Assembly (NCBI RefSeq): GCF_018494085.1
Contig: NZ_JABBFP010000001.1
Location: forward strand, 124,001-188,000
Reading direction: 5' to 3'
Length of the DNA stretch: 64,000 bases
DNA from: Rosenbergiella collisarenosi
Lineage (GTDB): Bacteria; Pseudomonadota; Gammaproteobacteria; Enterobacterales; Enterobacteriaceae
The translations under genes and the position numbers were made by a program. Below, piece by piece: positions 31,203 through 40,746 of this stretch (positions within the stretch are counted from its first letter, which is position 1; every line of letters starts with the position of its first letter). The notes beneath the pieces were generated by a model, which was not told the origin of the DNA, made no database searches, and saw only the letters and a program-made list of their open reading frames with translations.

Positions 31203-31259
31203 ATGAAAAGACCTGAAAGTTTTCATGACGAGTTATGTAGACTGGCCGCCGCAATCTAA
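31203..31259 (+). CDS. yrbN: Short leader ORF before deaD, YrbN-like
   Basis: 18 codons, [18 protein letters not shown], ending 16 nt before the deaD ATG. The core [11 protein letters not shown] matches what I remember of the 26-aa E. coli YrbN, encoded in the same place; this one is shorter. Its stop lies next to AAGAGG, the likely deaD ribosome-binding site, so translation of this ORF could influence deaD. Confidence 0.6.
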   Translation: MKRPESFHDELCRLAAAI

Positions 31260-31275
31260 GAGGCACTTGTACTAC

Positions 31276-33144
31276 ATGACTGATATTCAAACCACTTTTT
31301 CCGATCTAGGCCTTAACGAATTCATTCTTTCTGCATTGAATGACTTGGGTTACGTTAAACCATCACCTATCCAAGCCGAGTGTATCCCACACCTACTCGC
31401 GGGTCGTGATGTATTGGGTATGGCCCAAACCGGAAGTGGAAAAACTGCAGCGTTCTCGCTGCCACTCCTTAACAACATCGATCCAACTTTAAAAGCACCT
31501 CAAATTTTGGTGCTAGCGCCTACTCGTGAGTTAGCGGTCCAAGTTGGTGAAGCATGTAACGAATTCTCAAAGCATATGCGTGGCGTAAACGTATTGGCAC
31601 TGTATGGTGGCCAACGTTATGACGTGCAACTGCGTGCATTACGCCAAGGTCCACAAATCGTTGTCGGGACACCGGGCCGTTTACTTGACCACTTAAAGCG
31701 TGGCACTCTTGATCTTTCTAATCTGCGTGGCTTAGTACTGGATGAAGCCGATGAGATGCTGCGTATGGGCTTCATCGAAGACGTTGAAACCATCATGGCG
31801 CAAATCCCTGAAGGTCATCAGACGGCTCTGTTCTCGGCAACTATGCCAGAAGCGATTCGTCGTATTACTCGTCGTTTCATGAAGAACCCACAAGAAGTTC
31901 GTATCCAATCGAGCTTAACGACGCGTCCTGACATCAGCCAATCTTACTGGACTGCATACGGACGTAAAAGCGATGCGCTCGTTCGTTTCTTAGAAGCCGA
32001 AGACTTCGATGCAGCGATTATTTTCGTTCGTACTAAAAACGCAACTCTCGAAGTTGCTGAGACGTTAGAGCGTAGTGGCTACAATAGTGCTGCACTAAAC
32101 GGCGATATGAACCAAGCGCTGCGTGAGCAAACTCTTGAGCGTCTGAAAGACGGTCGCCTAGATATCCTGATTGCGACCGATGTTGCGGCGCGTGGTCTAG
32201 ATGTTGAGCGTATCAGCCTCGTTGTAAACTATGACATTCCATTAGACGCAGAGTCTTACGTTCACCGTATTGGTCGTACTGGCCGTGCGGGTCGTGCGGG
32301 TCGCGCTTTACTGTTCGTTGAGAACCGTGAGCGTCGTTTACTGCGTAATATCGAACGTACGATGAAGCTGACGATTCCTGAAGTCGAGCTGCCTAATGCT
32401 GAACTGCTGAGTACTCGCCGCCAAGAGAAATTTGCGGCACGTGTACAGCAACAACTCGAAAGCAGTGATTTAGATCTGTACCGTGGCCTGCTGACTAAGC
32501 TATCGCCACAAGAAGATCTCGATATGGAAACTTTAGCTGCAGCGTTACTGAAAATGGCTCAGGGCGAGCGTTCACTGATCGTCCCTACTGAAGCACCTCG
32601 TCCTCCACGTCGTGAGTTCCGTGATCGTGACGACCGTCGTGATGAGCGTCGTAGTGATGATCGCCGTGGCCCTAGCCGTGATAGCGGTCCACGCGAAGAT
32701 CGTCCACGTCGTGAGCGTCGTGAAGTCGGTGATATGCTGCTGTACCGTATCGAAGTTGGCCGCAACGATGGTGTTGAAGTTCGTCATATCGTTGGCGCTA
32801 TCGCTAACGAAGGCGATATCAGCAGCCGTTACATCGGCAACATCAAATTGTTTGATGGTCACTCAACAATCGAGTTACCTAAGGGAATGCCTGGTGAAGT
32901 CCTGCAACACTTCACGAAGACACGCATCCTTAACAAACCGATGAACATGCAATTAATGGGTGATGCTCAGCCGGGCGAACCACGTCGTGGACGCGGTGGT
33001 CGTGACGGTGGAAGCCGTGATGGTGCTGGCGCTGGAGCAGGTCGCGGCGGTCGTGAAGGTGGACGTCGTTTCGGCGGTGGAAACCGTAATGAAGGTAACC
33101 GTGGTGAAGGTCATCGCGGACGCCGTGAAGAACCACGCCGTTAA
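31276..33144 (+). CDS. deaD: Cold-shock DEAD-box RNA helicase DeaD (CsdA)
   Basis: 622 aa from ATG 31276 ([16 protein letters not shown]), matching the E. coli N-terminus; the longer frame from 31225 overlaps the leader ORF. Motifs: Q motif ([13 protein letters not shown]), AQTGSGKT (I), DEAD (II), SAT (III), [11 protein letters not shown] (VI). The RNA-binding domain is about 480-560, and the tail is Arg/Gly-rich (RGG-like), different in detail from E. coli. Helps 50S assembly and mRNA decay in the cold. Confidence 0.97.
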   Translation: MTDIQTTFSDLGLNEFILSALNDLGYVKPSPIQAECIPHLLAGRDVLGMAQTGSGKTAAFSLPLLNNIDPTLKAPQILVLAPTRELAVQVGEACNEFSKHMRGVNVLALYGGQRYDVQLRALRQGPQIVVGTPGRLLDHLKRGTLDLSNLRGLVLDEADEMLRMGFIEDVETIMAQIPEGHQTALFSATMPEAIRRITRRFMKNPQEVRIQSSLTTRPDISQSYWTAYGRKSDALVRFLEAEDFDAAIIFVRTKNATLEVAETLERSGYNSAALNGDMNQALREQTLERLKDGRLDILIATDVAARGLDVERISLVVNYDIPLDAESYVHRIGRTGRAGRAGRALLFVENRERRLLRNIERTMKLTIPEVELPNAELLSTRRQEKFAARVQQQLESSDLDLYRGLLTKLSPQEDLDMETLAAALLKMAQGERSLIVPTEAPRPPRREFRDRDDRRDERRSDDRRGPSRDSGPREDRPRRERREVGDMLLYRIEVGRNDGVEVRHIVGAIANEGDISSRYIGNIKLFDGHSTIELPKGMPGEVLQHFTKTRILNKPMNMQLMGDAQPGEPRRGRGGRDGGSRDGAGAGAGRGGREGGRRFGGGNRNEGNRGEGHRGRREEPRR

Positions 33145-33166
33145 GCATTAAGTATTATTACTAATG

Positions 33167-33192
33167 AGGGAGCCAATAGGCTCCCTTTTTTT
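33167..33192. terminator. Terminator between deaD and yhbW
   Basis: AGGGAGCC-AATA-GGCTCCCT with a T-run for the plus strand. It ends at the yhbW stop, so convergent transcripts meet here. Confidence 0.85.
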
Positions 33193-34216
33193 ATGCCGAT
33201 AACCGATGCAAGGCTTGATGAGCCTCCATCGCAAGTTGGTAAGAGTAGATCCGAGCATCATTATCGTAAATCTGGCCATTAACGATGATTTCATCGACCT
33301 GATACTGCTGTTGTAAGGTCTGTAGGCCATGGGTTATCGTTGCACGATCGCCCACAAGTGAAAGACTTAATGCTCGCTCAACCCCGAATTTCTCCGCAGG
33401 GGTCCATATTTTATCCATCGTTTCCACTGGTTCAGGGAGTTTCCCTGGTACGCCACGACGTAAATGAATAAATTGCTGTTGCTGTGAAGTAAAAAGAAAG
33501 CGTGCCCGTGCTCGGCTTTCGGCGGCAATGATATTTACGCCAATCATGACATACGGCTGCGAGAGCCGTGCCGAGGGCACGAATGCCTCGCGGTAGAGCG
33601 CGATAGCTTGGCTCATTACATCTGGCGCAAAATGGGAGGCAAAGGCAAAAGGTAGCCCTAGCTTTGCGGCGAGTTGGGCACTGTACATACTAGAGCCTAA
33701 TAACCATACCGGAACAGATAATCCGACACCGGGAACAGGCTGCACATCGAATTTTTCGTTGTCAGATGCATCAAACCAAGTGATTAATTGTCTCACATCT
33801 TCTGGAAAACGCTCCTCCATTTGCGGAGATGTATGACGACGTAGCGCATGCATCGTTGTCTGGTCGCTCCCCGGTGCGCGGCCAATCCCTAAATCGATCC
33901 GGCCGGGGTAAAGCGATTCTAAGGTTCCAAATTGTTCGGCAATCACTAAAGGGGAGTGATTAGGTAGCATGATCCCCCCGGAACCTAAGCGTAGAGTACG
34001 AGTATGAGCCGCGAGATGGCCGATCAATACGCTTGTTGCCGCACTAGCAATACCAGGCATATTGTGGTGTTCGGCCAGCCAGTAACGGTGAAACCCTGCT
34101 TGCTCAGCAAATTTGGCTAAGGCGAGTGAGCGCTTGAAGGCGTCCCTTGCCGTATGAGCATCAGGAATAGGGGCGAGATCTAATACCGATAATTTAAAGG
34201 GTCGATTGTCAGACAT
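33191..34216 (-). CDS. yhbW: YhbW, luciferase-like flavin monooxygenase family protein
   Basis: 341 aa bacterial-luciferase-like TIM barrel of the FMN-dependent type. [25 protein letters not shown] and [14 protein letters not shown] are family signatures. Substrate unknown in all members I know. Convergent with deaD, as in E. coli. The next 242 nt to yhbS hold no recognisable feature. Confidence 0.92.
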   Translation of the reverse strand: MSDNRPFKLSVLDLAPIPDAHTARDAFKRSLALAKFAEQAGFHRYWLAEHHNMPGIASAATSVLIGHLAAHTRTLRLGSGGIMLPNHSPLVIAEQFGTLESLYPGRIDLGIGRAPGSDQTTMHALRRHTSPQMEERFPEDVRQLITWFDASDNEKFDVQPVPGVGLSVPVWLLGSSMYSAQLAAKLGLPFAFASHFAPDVMSQAIALYREAFVPSARLSQPYVMIGVNIIAAESRARARFLFTSQQQQFIHLRRGVPGKLPEPVETMDKIWTPAEKFGVERALSLSLVGDRATITHGLQTLQQQYQVDEIIVNGQIYDNDARIYSYQLAMEAHQALHRLSA

Positions 34217-34458
34217 TGTGCACCTTCGAGTAGAGGGGGGCTTGCAATACTACACTCTACGCATCGCCAATTAAATGCGACTCACAGTTTGTGCGAACGG
34301 TTGGAAGAGAACGGCTTTTCGTTGACCTTGATGGTTGTTGCGAGCCATTACCGCGATACGATGGAGTATGCTATGCTGATTTTCAATAAGATAACTGAGG
34401 GTGAATGACCCCTTTGTTATTCGCTGTCTGAATCTCTACGCCTAGCTGAGGAAAAATT

Positions 34459-34965
34459 ATGCTCCTTCGTACTGAAATTGGTCTCGACGCTGCAGGGATT
34501 GATGCACTGACTCGTCATGGTATCGACCGTCCACAGCTTGCAGAACGTATCCGAGCTTTACGTGAGGATGGGCTAATTACGCTGGGAGTCGTAGCCACCG
34601 ACGAAGAAGGTAAGATATTAGGCTATATTGCATTCAGCCCCATACTGGTTAATGGTGAGGAGCAGCACTGGGTTGTCATTAGCGCGATGGCAATTGATCC
34701 CCTTTATGCTTCGACATCGGTAGCGAAAGATTTACTCTTTGAGGGGTTAGATAGCTTAAATGAATTTAGCTATCGGGCAGCTGTGGGTTACCAAGAAATT
34801 GACTGGCTTGATAAACAAGGTTTCCAACATGCGCAAGGCTTAACTCTGGACGCGCCAGCATCACAAGCGGTAGTTGTTTATCCTCTTGAGGAGCAAGGCG
34901 CCGCGCAACTCAGCGCAGTATTGACCTTACCTCGCACAGAGCTCACTGAACCAACCACGCATTAA
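34459..34965 (+). CDS. yhbS: YhbS-like GNAT-fold protein with altered acetyl-CoA loop
   Basis: 168 aa; the start [17 protein letters not shown] and the block [27 protein letters not shown] match YhbS N-acetyltransferases, and it is followed by yhbQ and yhbP as expected. However, the acetyl-CoA pyrophosphate loop, R/Q-x-x-G-x-G/A in active GNATs (RGQGLA in E. coli YhbS as I recall), reads YASTSVA here, with no glycines, and the C-terminal half is poorly conserved. It may not bind acetyl-CoA. It overlaps the converging yhbQ by 23 nt. Confidence 0.8.
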   Translation: MLLRTEIGLDAAGIDALTRHGIDRPQLAERIRALREDGLITLGVVATDEEGKILGYIAFSPILVNGEEQHWVVISAMAIDPLYASTSVAKDLLFEGLDSLNEFSYRAAVGYQEIDWLDKQGFQHAQGLTLDAPASQAVVVYPLEEQGAAQLSAVLTLPRTELTEPTTH

Positions 34966-35251
34966 TATCCAAAGGCTGCTGGTCAATAAGATCGAGTTTG
35001 CGCCGCCTAGTAAGCTGTTTTATTCGGTATTCTAGGCGTAGCGCATGAGCGTGATCGCCAACCGCTCGGTGAAAAACGAGCGTCAAAGGCCCTCGCCCAC
35101 GTAGTGCTTTAGCACCCCGTCCACTCTCGTGCTCGGCAAGACGGCGTATGACATCAGTGGTGATCCCTGTATAGAGCGCGCCCTTAGCCGTTTGTACAAG
35201 GTAAAGATGCCATTTGTGGTCGACGCATTCGGTTTGCGTAGTAAGCTGCAC
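34943..35251 (-). CDS. yhbQ: YhbQ, GIY-YIG nuclease-superfamily protein
   Basis: 102 aa single-domain UvrC/SLX1-like GIY-YIG protein; the motif is [33 protein letters not shown], with Tyr, Gly and Arg retained. Starts with GTG. Its 3' end overlaps yhbS. E. coli YhbQ is linked to DNA-damage response, with nuclease activity reported in vitro. Confidence 0.92.
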   Translation of the reverse strand: MQLTTQTECVDHKWHLYLVQTAKGALYTGITTDVIRRLAEHESGRGAKALRGRGPLTLVFHRAVGDHAHALRLEYRIKQLTRRRKLDLIDQQPLDINAWLVQ

Positions 35252-35267
35252 GGTAAGGAGTTCCTAA

Positions 35268-35696
35268 GTGAATGAGTTGTCACATTGTCTTCAGTATCTC
35301 GAGCGCCAACATGTCCTAACGCTGTGCACGTATAGTGGCGATGACTGTTGGGCTGCCAACTGTTTTTATGTACTTGATACAAAGAATATCAGTTTTTGGA
35401 TCATGACAGAACCGAGCACCCAGCATGGTCAATTGATGGTTGCCTCTTCACGGGTTGTAGGGACTGTCAGCGAGCAAACCGAATCGGTGGCAATGTTGCA
35501 AGGGGTGCAGTTTCAGGGGCGAATCACGCTGGTCCAGGACGATGATTATCAGCGGGGCTTAGATATGTATCAACAGCGTTTTCCCATCGCTAAAAAGAAA
35601 ATCGCTCCACTGTGGGAACTGCGTATCGATAGGTTAAAAATGACGGATAATCAATTGGGTTTTGGAACGAAACTCCAGTGGCAGAGGCCAGAGTAA
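35268..35696 (+). CDS. yhbP: YhbP (UPF0306), FMN-binding split-barrel-like protein
   Basis: 142 aa, full length. Shares the ANCFYVLD, GVQFQGRI and DNQLGFGTK blocks with E. coli YhbP. Pyridoxamine-5-phosphate oxidase-like split barrel; function unknown. Divergent from yhbQ with 16 nt between starts, so promoters overlap the coding ends. It is the last gene with E. coli 71-minute synteny. Confidence 0.9.
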   Translation: MNELSHCLQYLERQHVLTLCTYSGDDCWAANCFYVLDTKNISFWIMTEPSTQHGQLMVASSRVVGTVSEQTESVAMLQGVQFQGRITLVQDDDYQRGLDMYQQRFPIAKKKIAPLWELRIDRLKMTDNQLGFGTKLQWQRPE

Positions 35697-35707
35697 AAGG
35701 CCTCTGC
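35681..35707. terminator. Hairpin at the yhbP/ridA convergence
   Basis: Perfect 9-bp arms GCAGAGGCC / GGCCTCTGC around AGAGTAAAA. It includes the yhbP stop. T-tract is weak in both directions. Confidence 0.5.
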
Positions 35708-35718
35708 TTGATAAAACG

Positions 35719-36105
35719 TTAGCTACGTAGGGCTATCGCTTCAATTTCGATACCAACATCCTTAGGCAAACGCGCAACCTCTACACAAGACCGGGCAGGG
35801 AATGGCGCGTCGTGTTCAGTAAAAAATTGCTCGTAGGTAGCATTGACGGTGGCAAAATCGTTGAGGTCTTTGACGAAAACGGTCGTCTTCACGATATTTT
35901 TTACACTCAGTCCCGCTTGTTCGATAATCGCTTTCACGTTGTCGAGTGATTGGCGCGTCTGAGCAGCGATGGTTGCCGCAACCTCTCCCGTTTTAGGATC
36001 GACAGGGATCTGGCCTGAAGTGAGGACCAGCTGACCTAGATCGACAGCTTGTACATAGGGTCCAATCGCGGCGGGCGCATGTTGGGTATTAATTTCACGT
36101 GACAT
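35719..36105 (-). CDS. ridA: RidA, enamine/imine deaminase
   Basis: 128 aa YjgF/YER057c/UK114 protein. Hydrolyses reactive 2-aminoacrylate and related imines made by PLP enzymes. The substrate-binding Arg lies in PFPARSCVEVARLPKD near residue 105, and GQIPVDPKTG is the other signature. Lies behind pyrI, as in E. coli. Confidence 0.96.
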   Translation of the reverse strand: MSREINTQHAPAAIGPYVQAVDLGQLVLTSGQIPVDPKTGEVAATIAAQTRQSLDNVKAIIEQAGLSVKNIVKTTVFVKDLNDFATVNATYEQFFTEHDAPFPARSCVEVARLPKDVGIEIEAIALRS

Positions 36106-36166
36106 ACTGCTTCCTCATGACGTTAACGAATAGCGTAAGTTTTCATTATAGAGCCGGTAATTATGT

Positions 36167-36628
36167 TTACCAGTGTCCAATCACTGCCTGACGTGAGAAC
36201 TCTTTCTCGCAATAATGGCAGCAGAGATACACATCGTTACGACGATTCCTTACCGCAAACCGCGAGTCTACGGGTTCGTTATGGCTGATGCAGTTGGCAT
36301 TCGGGCATACCAGTACCGCCTTAATTTCCTCAGGCAGGGTGGGGCGTAATTTAGCGACGACCTTGAAATTCTCGATATTGTTGATCGTTGCATTGGGTGC
36401 ATAAATAGCGAGTTGATTAACTTGATCGGCGGTCAAAAAAGTATTTTCAATCTTGATAAGATCTTTTGTTTTTCCTTCCCCGGACGGTAAATTTAAGCCG
36501 ATCGTAACGCGCTGATCTGTCTCGGTAAGACGAAATAACGTAAGCAAACGAAATCCGAGGTGGGCGGGAATATGATCAATCACGCTACCGTTATTAATCG
36601 CTTCAACTTGTAATTTATCCTGATTCAT
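36167..36628 (-). CDS. pyrI: Aspartate carbamoyltransferase regulatory chain
   Basis: 153 aa from ATG 36628 ([23 protein letters not shown]). The N-terminal half binds ATP/CTP; the C-terminal half is a zinc finger with CPNANC and CCHYC supplying the four cysteines. Its start overlaps the pyrB stop by one base (TAATG). Confidence 0.97.
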   Translation of the reverse strand: MNQDKLQVEAINNGSVIDHIPAHLGFRLLTLFRLTETDQRVTIGLNLPSGEGKTKDLIKIENTFLTADQVNQLAIYAPNATINNIENFKVVAKLRPTLPEEIKAVLVCPNANCISHNEPVDSRFAVRNRRNDVYLCCHYCEKEFSRQAVIGHW

Positions 36629-37569
36629 TATGCCTCTCCCACTAACGAATGATTTAAGACCAACGACAATAGAGCTTGCCGCGCATAGATGCCATTCCCA
36701 GCTTGTTGGAAATACCACGCATGGGGCGTTTCATCGACATCAGTAGCGATTTCGTCCACGCGAGGCAGCGGATGGAGTACTTTCATATTACTTTTCGCGA
36801 CAGTTAAGTGTGCAGCATTCAAAATAAACTGCGCTTTCATATTGGCGTATTCAGAGGGGTCTAAGCGTTCTTTTTGGACGCGGGTCATATACAGAATATC
36901 GACCTGAGGAATAATTTCTTCGATACTGTCATGCTGCGACCACGGGCAGCCACTTTCTTCAAGCATATCCGTGATATACGTTGGCATTGCCAACGCCTGA
37001 GGGGAGATGAAATAAAAATGGTTACCGGAAAATTTAGACAGAGCCTGTGCGAGCGAGTGCACGGTTCTACCGTACTTTAAGTCACCGACCATCGCAATAT
37101 GCAAGTGGTCGAGGCTGTGTTGAGTCTCTTGGATGGTAAACAGGTCTAGCAAAGTCTGTGTCGGGTGCTGATTAGCGCCATCGCCTGCGTTCAAGATTGG
37201 AACGTGGCCCGAGAATTCAGTGGCTAGCCTCGCGGCACCTTCTTGTGGATGGCGCATCACGATGGCATCGACATACTGACTGATGACGGAAATAGTATCG
37301 GCTAGCGTCTCCCCCTTTTTACCTAATGAGGTATTCCCTCCGTCTGCAAAGCCAACTGCCGAGGCACCTAGGCGCTGAATAGCGGTTTCAAATGATAAGC
37401 GCGTTCGCGTTGAGGCTTCGAAGAAGCAGCTACCGATCACTTTATGCTGCAGGTGTTCTGGCTGTGGGTTCGCTTTTAAAAAGGCAGCTGTTTCGAGTAC
37501 CAGCTCTAGCTCGCTACGCGAGAAATCATTGATGGAAATAATATGTTTTCCGTAAAGGGGGTTAGCCAC
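36628..37569 (-). CDS. pyrB: Aspartate carbamoyltransferase catalytic chain
   Basis: 313 aa; makes carbamoyl aspartate, the committed pyrimidine step. [10 protein letters not shown] (carbamoyl phosphate loop, Ser-Thr-Arg), [10 protein letters not shown] and HPLPRVDEI are present. It starts with GTG, and the pyrL stop codon overlaps this start. In the window it lies between two ornithine carbamoyltransferase paralogues. Confidence 0.97.
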   Translation of the reverse strand: MANPLYGKHIISINDFSRSELELVLETAAFLKANPQPEHLQHKVIGSCFFEASTRTRLSFETAIQRLGASAVGFADGGNTSLGKKGETLADTISVISQYVDAIVMRHPQEGAARLATEFSGHVPILNAGDGANQHPTQTLLDLFTIQETQHSLDHLHIAMVGDLKYGRTVHSLAQALSKFSGNHFYFISPQALAMPTYITDMLEESGCPWSQHDSIEEIIPQVDILYMTRVQKERLDPSEYANMKAQFILNAAHLTVAKSNMKVLHPLPRVDEIATDVDETPHAWYFQQAGNGIYARQALLSLVLNHSLVGEA

Positions 37570-37720
37570 AGGTTACATCCTCAACAGGGTTAGGTTCTGA
37601 CAAAAAAAAAGCTCCTAAAATAGGAGCTTCTTTCTGAATAATGGGGCTTAGAGAACCACGGCACGTATTCCCGTATTCTGGTAGGTGAAGGCTATGCAGT
37701 GTTCGCGTATAAATAGGCAT
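37562..37720 (-). CDS. pyrL: pyrBI leader peptide (PyrL-like)
   Basis: 52-codon ORF from ATG 37720 ([17 protein letters not shown]...), running through the attenuator hairpin and ending at a TAA that overlaps the pyrB GTG. E. coli pyrL (44 codons) likewise reads into its terminator. Coupled translation and transcription at low UTP would prevent terminator formation. The peptide sequence itself is not conserved with E. coli, so the call rests on position and geometry. Confidence 0.75.
   Translation of the reverse strand: MPIYTRTLHSLHLPEYGNTCRGSLSPIIQKEAPILGAFFLSEPNPVEDVTCG
37602..37629 (-). terminator. pyrBI attenuator
   Basis: On the minus strand AAGCTCCTA-TTT-TAGGAGCTT followed by Ts, located within the leader ORF 33 nt before pyrB. 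This is the UTP-responsive attenuator of pyrBI by position. Confidence 0.85.
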
Positions 37721-37750
37721 TATGATCGTTCTCTATGCTAGATGCTCGAC

Positions 37751-37780
37751 ATTATACGCAGAGAGAGGGGTGGGTAAAAT
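37751..37780 (-). promoter_or_regulatory. pyrLBI promoter
   Basis: TATAAT (minus strand, 37751-37756) lies 30 nt before the leader ATG, with a weak TTTACC -35 about 16 nt upstream. It abuts the 3' end of the ArgR paralogue gene. Confidence 0.55.
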
Positions 37781-37782
37781 AG

Positions 37783-38265
37783 CTAATCTTCACTTTTTCT
37801 CTCAACACATAGCCAATGGCGTAACCCATGACAGAGCTGGACGGTACGCTGACAATCTTTTGGGGCTATCCAGACGTTATCGTTACCGGCAACGACGCCG
37901 ATAATCTCATCGGCGTGTTGGCAATCAATCAGTCTAGCGATGGCCTGGCTATATCCTGGGGCAGTATGAATCAATACAAAATTGTTGCTATGTACGATAT
38001 CGATAACCATTTCCGCGAGAGGATGCTGAGGGGTGACGAGGGGGAGCTGTGACCCATCAATAGCATAAATACGCTGTCCCCGCGCATTTTGGATCTTTAC
38101 TACTCCTAGCTGTTTCAGTAGCCGGGAAATAGTGGCTAAGCTAACGCGGCCAATCCGTTGTTCAAGATCGCGCTGTAATGCCACTTGCTGGGTGTAGGCG
38201 CCTTGCATAATGAGTCGCCGACAAAGGTCGAGTAGATTTTGCTCAATAACAGGTTTAGATCCCAT
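37783..38265 (-). CDS. ArgR-family regulator, arginine deiminase operon-linked
   Basis: 160 aa from ATG 38265, chosen because AGAGGCGACTC precedes it; an ATG at 38292 lacks this. N-terminal winged helix with QRDLEQRIGRVSLATISRLLKQLG, C-terminal hexamerisation/arginine-binding domain. The arginine-contact motif is AGND where E. coli ArgR has AGDD, so one of the two acidic contacts is Asn. It is a paralogue of the chromosomal argR and lies at the end of the arc operon, as a similar regulator does in Salmonella. Probably controls arc genes. Confidence 0.85.
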   Translation of the reverse strand: MGSKPVIEQNLLDLCRRLIMQGAYTQQVALQRDLEQRIGRVSLATISRLLKQLGVVKIQNARGQRIYAIDGSQLPLVTPQHPLAEMVIDIVHSNNFVLIHTAPGYSQAIARLIDCQHADEIIGVVAGNDNVWIAPKDCQRTVQLCHGLRHWLCVERKSED

Positions 38266-38296
38266 GAGTCGCCTCTTTGCGTTAACGTCCATTGTC

Positions 38297-39688
38297 TTAC
38301 AGCAGCGCGCTCAGGCTAAGTATCAGTAGATTGACGATAATTAGAATGAGCAGTAAAGGAGCAACCCAGCGCAGATAACAGCTGTAAGGAACTTTGGCGA
38401 TAGCCAAACCTCCCATAACGACGCCAGAGGTTGGCGTGACGAGATTAATCACTCCAGAGGCAGACTGATAAATTGTCACCATTAATTCGCGTGGCAAACC
38501 TGCAAAATCGGCAAGAGGAGCCATGATCGGCATACTCATCACGGCGAGACCGGAAGAGGATGGAACGAGAATGGAGAGGATGGCTTCTAGGCCCCAGCTA
38601 ACTAAGACAAAGATTAAAGCCGGTAAACCGCTCACTAGACTTTCTGCAGCATGGAGCAGGGTATGTGTAATCATACCGTTATCCATCATCACAACGATCC
38701 CCCGTGCGATACCGATAATGAGCGCGACTCCAAGTAACTCTTTCGCCCCATCAATAAACGTTTCAACGAAGAGACTTTCACTCATGCGAGCAACGACACC
38801 GATAAGTAACGAAAATCCCAAAAACATCGCTGAGATTTCAGCCATCCACCAGCCTTCTACCGATACTCCATAGATCATAACGGCGAAGGCACAGGCAAAT
38901 AGCATCAGAATAATTTTGTGTGTCCGTGTGAAGTCGAGAGGTTCAGGACTCGCCGCCGCATTACTGGTATTCGTTAGCGTGGGTAAATAGGAGTGATGAG
39001 GATCTTTTCTGACCGCAATGGCATAGCGTAAGACCCATGCGACCGCCAGACACCAGCAAACCACCAGTAGGAGAATTCGTAGCCCCATACCTTGCGTAAA
39101 GGGAATTCCAGCAGCATTAGCGGCAATGACGGTGGCGAAGGGATTGATGGTTGAGCCTAGGGTGCCAATGCCGGCACCAAGTAAGACGGTGGCAGCCGCC
39201 ACGAGACGGTCAAAACGGGCAGCAACCATCACCGGAACCAGTAATGAGTAGAAGGGAAGTGATTCTTCAGCCATACCATAAATCGTCCCACCTAAGGCAA
39301 ACAGCCCCATTAAGATTGGGATCATTAGCTCTTCTTTACCGGCTAAACGGCCTGTGACGCGTTGGATACCGGCATCAATCGCGCCGGTCTTAGTGGTAAT
39401 ACCCAAGAATCCACCAATGATTAAGATAAATAGCGCTACATCGATAGCCGCCGCTTGGCCGGTCCGGTGGTTCCACAGGCCATCGATGGGCGCGAGTAGG
39501 ATATCAGTAATGCCTTGGGGGTGGGCTTCGGTAACGGCGTAAGTACCCGCGACCGGTACCTCAGTGCCTAGCAATGGATTCACCACCATCTGGTAGTGGC
39601 CTGCCGGTACTACCCAAGTCAGTAAGGCAACAAAAATAATTAATCCGAAAAGGATGGAATAGGCAGAGGGGAATTTAAAACTTTTCAT
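38297..39688 (-). CDS. YfcC/ArcD-type basic amino acid antiporter
   Basis: 463 aa with about 12 TM segments, of the YfcC family within the anaerobic C4-dicarboxylate/ArcD carriers. LTWVVPAGHY near TM1, IIGGFLGITTKTGAID, GLFALGGTIYGMAEES and STINPFATVIAANAAGI are family-type segments. In this operon the obvious role is arginine/ornithine exchange, which would complete the deiminase pathway; the substrate is inferred. Lies 42 nt after arcB. Confidence 0.85.
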   Translation of the reverse strand: MKSFKFPSAYSILFGLIIFVALLTWVVPAGHYQMVVNPLLGTEVPVAGTYAVTEAHPQGITDILLAPIDGLWNHRTGQAAAIDVALFILIIGGFLGITTKTGAIDAGIQRVTGRLAGKEELMIPILMGLFALGGTIYGMAEESLPFYSLLVPVMVAARFDRLVAAATVLLGAGIGTLGSTINPFATVIAANAAGIPFTQGMGLRILLLVVCWCLAVAWVLRYAIAVRKDPHHSYLPTLTNTSNAAASPEPLDFTRTHKIILMLFACAFAVMIYGVSVEGWWMAEISAMFLGFSLLIGVVARMSESLFVETFIDGAKELLGVALIIGIARGIVVMMDNGMITHTLLHAAESLVSGLPALIFVLVSWGLEAILSILVPSSSGLAVMSMPIMAPLADFAGLPRELMVTIYQSASGVINLVTPTSGVVMGGLAIAKVPYSCYLRWVAPLLLILIIVNLLILSLSALL

Positions 39689-39730
39689 AACTGAGCTCCA
39701 CGGTAGGGCATAGCGCCCTACCGTTATCGA

Positions 39731-40735
39731 TTAGTCAGCAAGCGTGGCAACCATCACAGCTTTAATGGTGTGCATGCGATTTTCAGCCTGGTCAAACACG
39801 ATAGAGTGCGAAGATTCAAACACCTCTTCGGTTACTTCTAACCCGGTTAGTCCATACTGTTGTTCGATTTTTTTCCCTACCGAGGTCTCTGCGTTGTGGA
39901 AAGCAGGGAGGCAGTGCATAAATTTGACCTGTGAATTCTGGGTGGCCTTAATGACCCGCTGGTTAACTTGATAGGGTTGCATGATATTGAGGCGTTGCTG
40001 CCAGGCTTCATCGGCCTCGCCCATCGACACCCATACATCGGTATAGAGGAAATCGACCCCTGCAACCCCTTCGTCGACCTGCTCGGTTAGGGTGATCGTC
40101 GCTTGGCTCTTTTCTGCGATCCTACGACACGTTGCAACGAGTTCCTCTTCTGGCCAAAATGCCTTCGGGGCGACGAGGCGAATATCCATACCCATTATCG
40201 CGGCCCCCACGAGTAACGAGTTGCCCATATTATTTCTGGCATCGCCAAGATAAGCGAAACGAATATCGGCCAGTGTTTTATTCGGAGAGTGTTCCAGCAT
40301 GGTCATCAAGTCGGCCAAAATTTGTGTAGGGTGGAACTGGTCGGTTAACCCATTCCAAACCGGCACGCCCGCGTGATGAGCTAACTGTTCAACTATTTCC
40401 TGTCCAAAGCCGCGGTACTCAATACCATCATACATACGACCTAGCACCCGGGCAGTATCTTTCATTGTCTCTTTGTGGCCGATTTGTGAACCCGAAGGGC
40501 CGAGATAAGTCACTTGTGCGCCTTGATCGAAGGCTGCGACTTCGAAGGCACAACGGGTACGTGTCGAGCTCTTTTCAAAAATCAGGGCAATATTTTTACG
40601 CAATAATTGCTGCTGCTCGCGACCCGCGCGTTTATCCGCCTTTAATGCTCGAGCGAGGTTAATAAGGCCGCCTATCTCATCGGCGCTAAAGTCGAGGAGT
40701 TTTAAAAAATTTCGGTTTTTCAGTGAGAACGTCAT
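39731..40735 (-). CDS. arcB: Ornithine carbamoyltransferase, probably catabolic
   Basis: 334 aa OTC. Carbamoyl-phosphate loop [11 protein letters not shown], ornithine loop [18 protein letters not shown] and the DVWVSMGE block are present. It lies between arcC and the antiporter gene, so phosphorolysis of citrulline to ornithine and carbamoyl phosphate is the likely direction. A second OTC (43501-44511) is clearly homologous along its whole length. Confidence 0.93.
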   Translation of the reverse strand: MTFSLKNRNFLKLLDFSADEIGGLINLARALKADKRAGREQQQLLRKNIALIFEKSSTRTRCAFEVAAFDQGAQVTYLGPSGSQIGHKETMKDTARVLGRMYDGIEYRGFGQEIVEQLAHHAGVPVWNGLTDQFHPTQILADLMTMLEHSPNKTLADIRFAYLGDARNNMGNSLLVGAAIMGMDIRLVAPKAFWPEEELVATCRRIAEKSQATITLTEQVDEGVAGVDFLYTDVWVSMGEADEAWQQRLNIMQPYQVNQRVIKATQNSQVKFMHCLPAFHNAETSVGKKIEQQYGLTGLEVTEEVFESSHSIVFDQAENRMHTIKAVMVATLAD

Positions 40736-40746
40736 GGACTATTTCC

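Noticed and set aside
32559-33151. Several antisense and alternate-frame ORFs in the 3' end of deaD
   Set aside because: They arise from the repetitive Arg/Gly/Asp codons of the deaD tail and are simple-sequence shadows.
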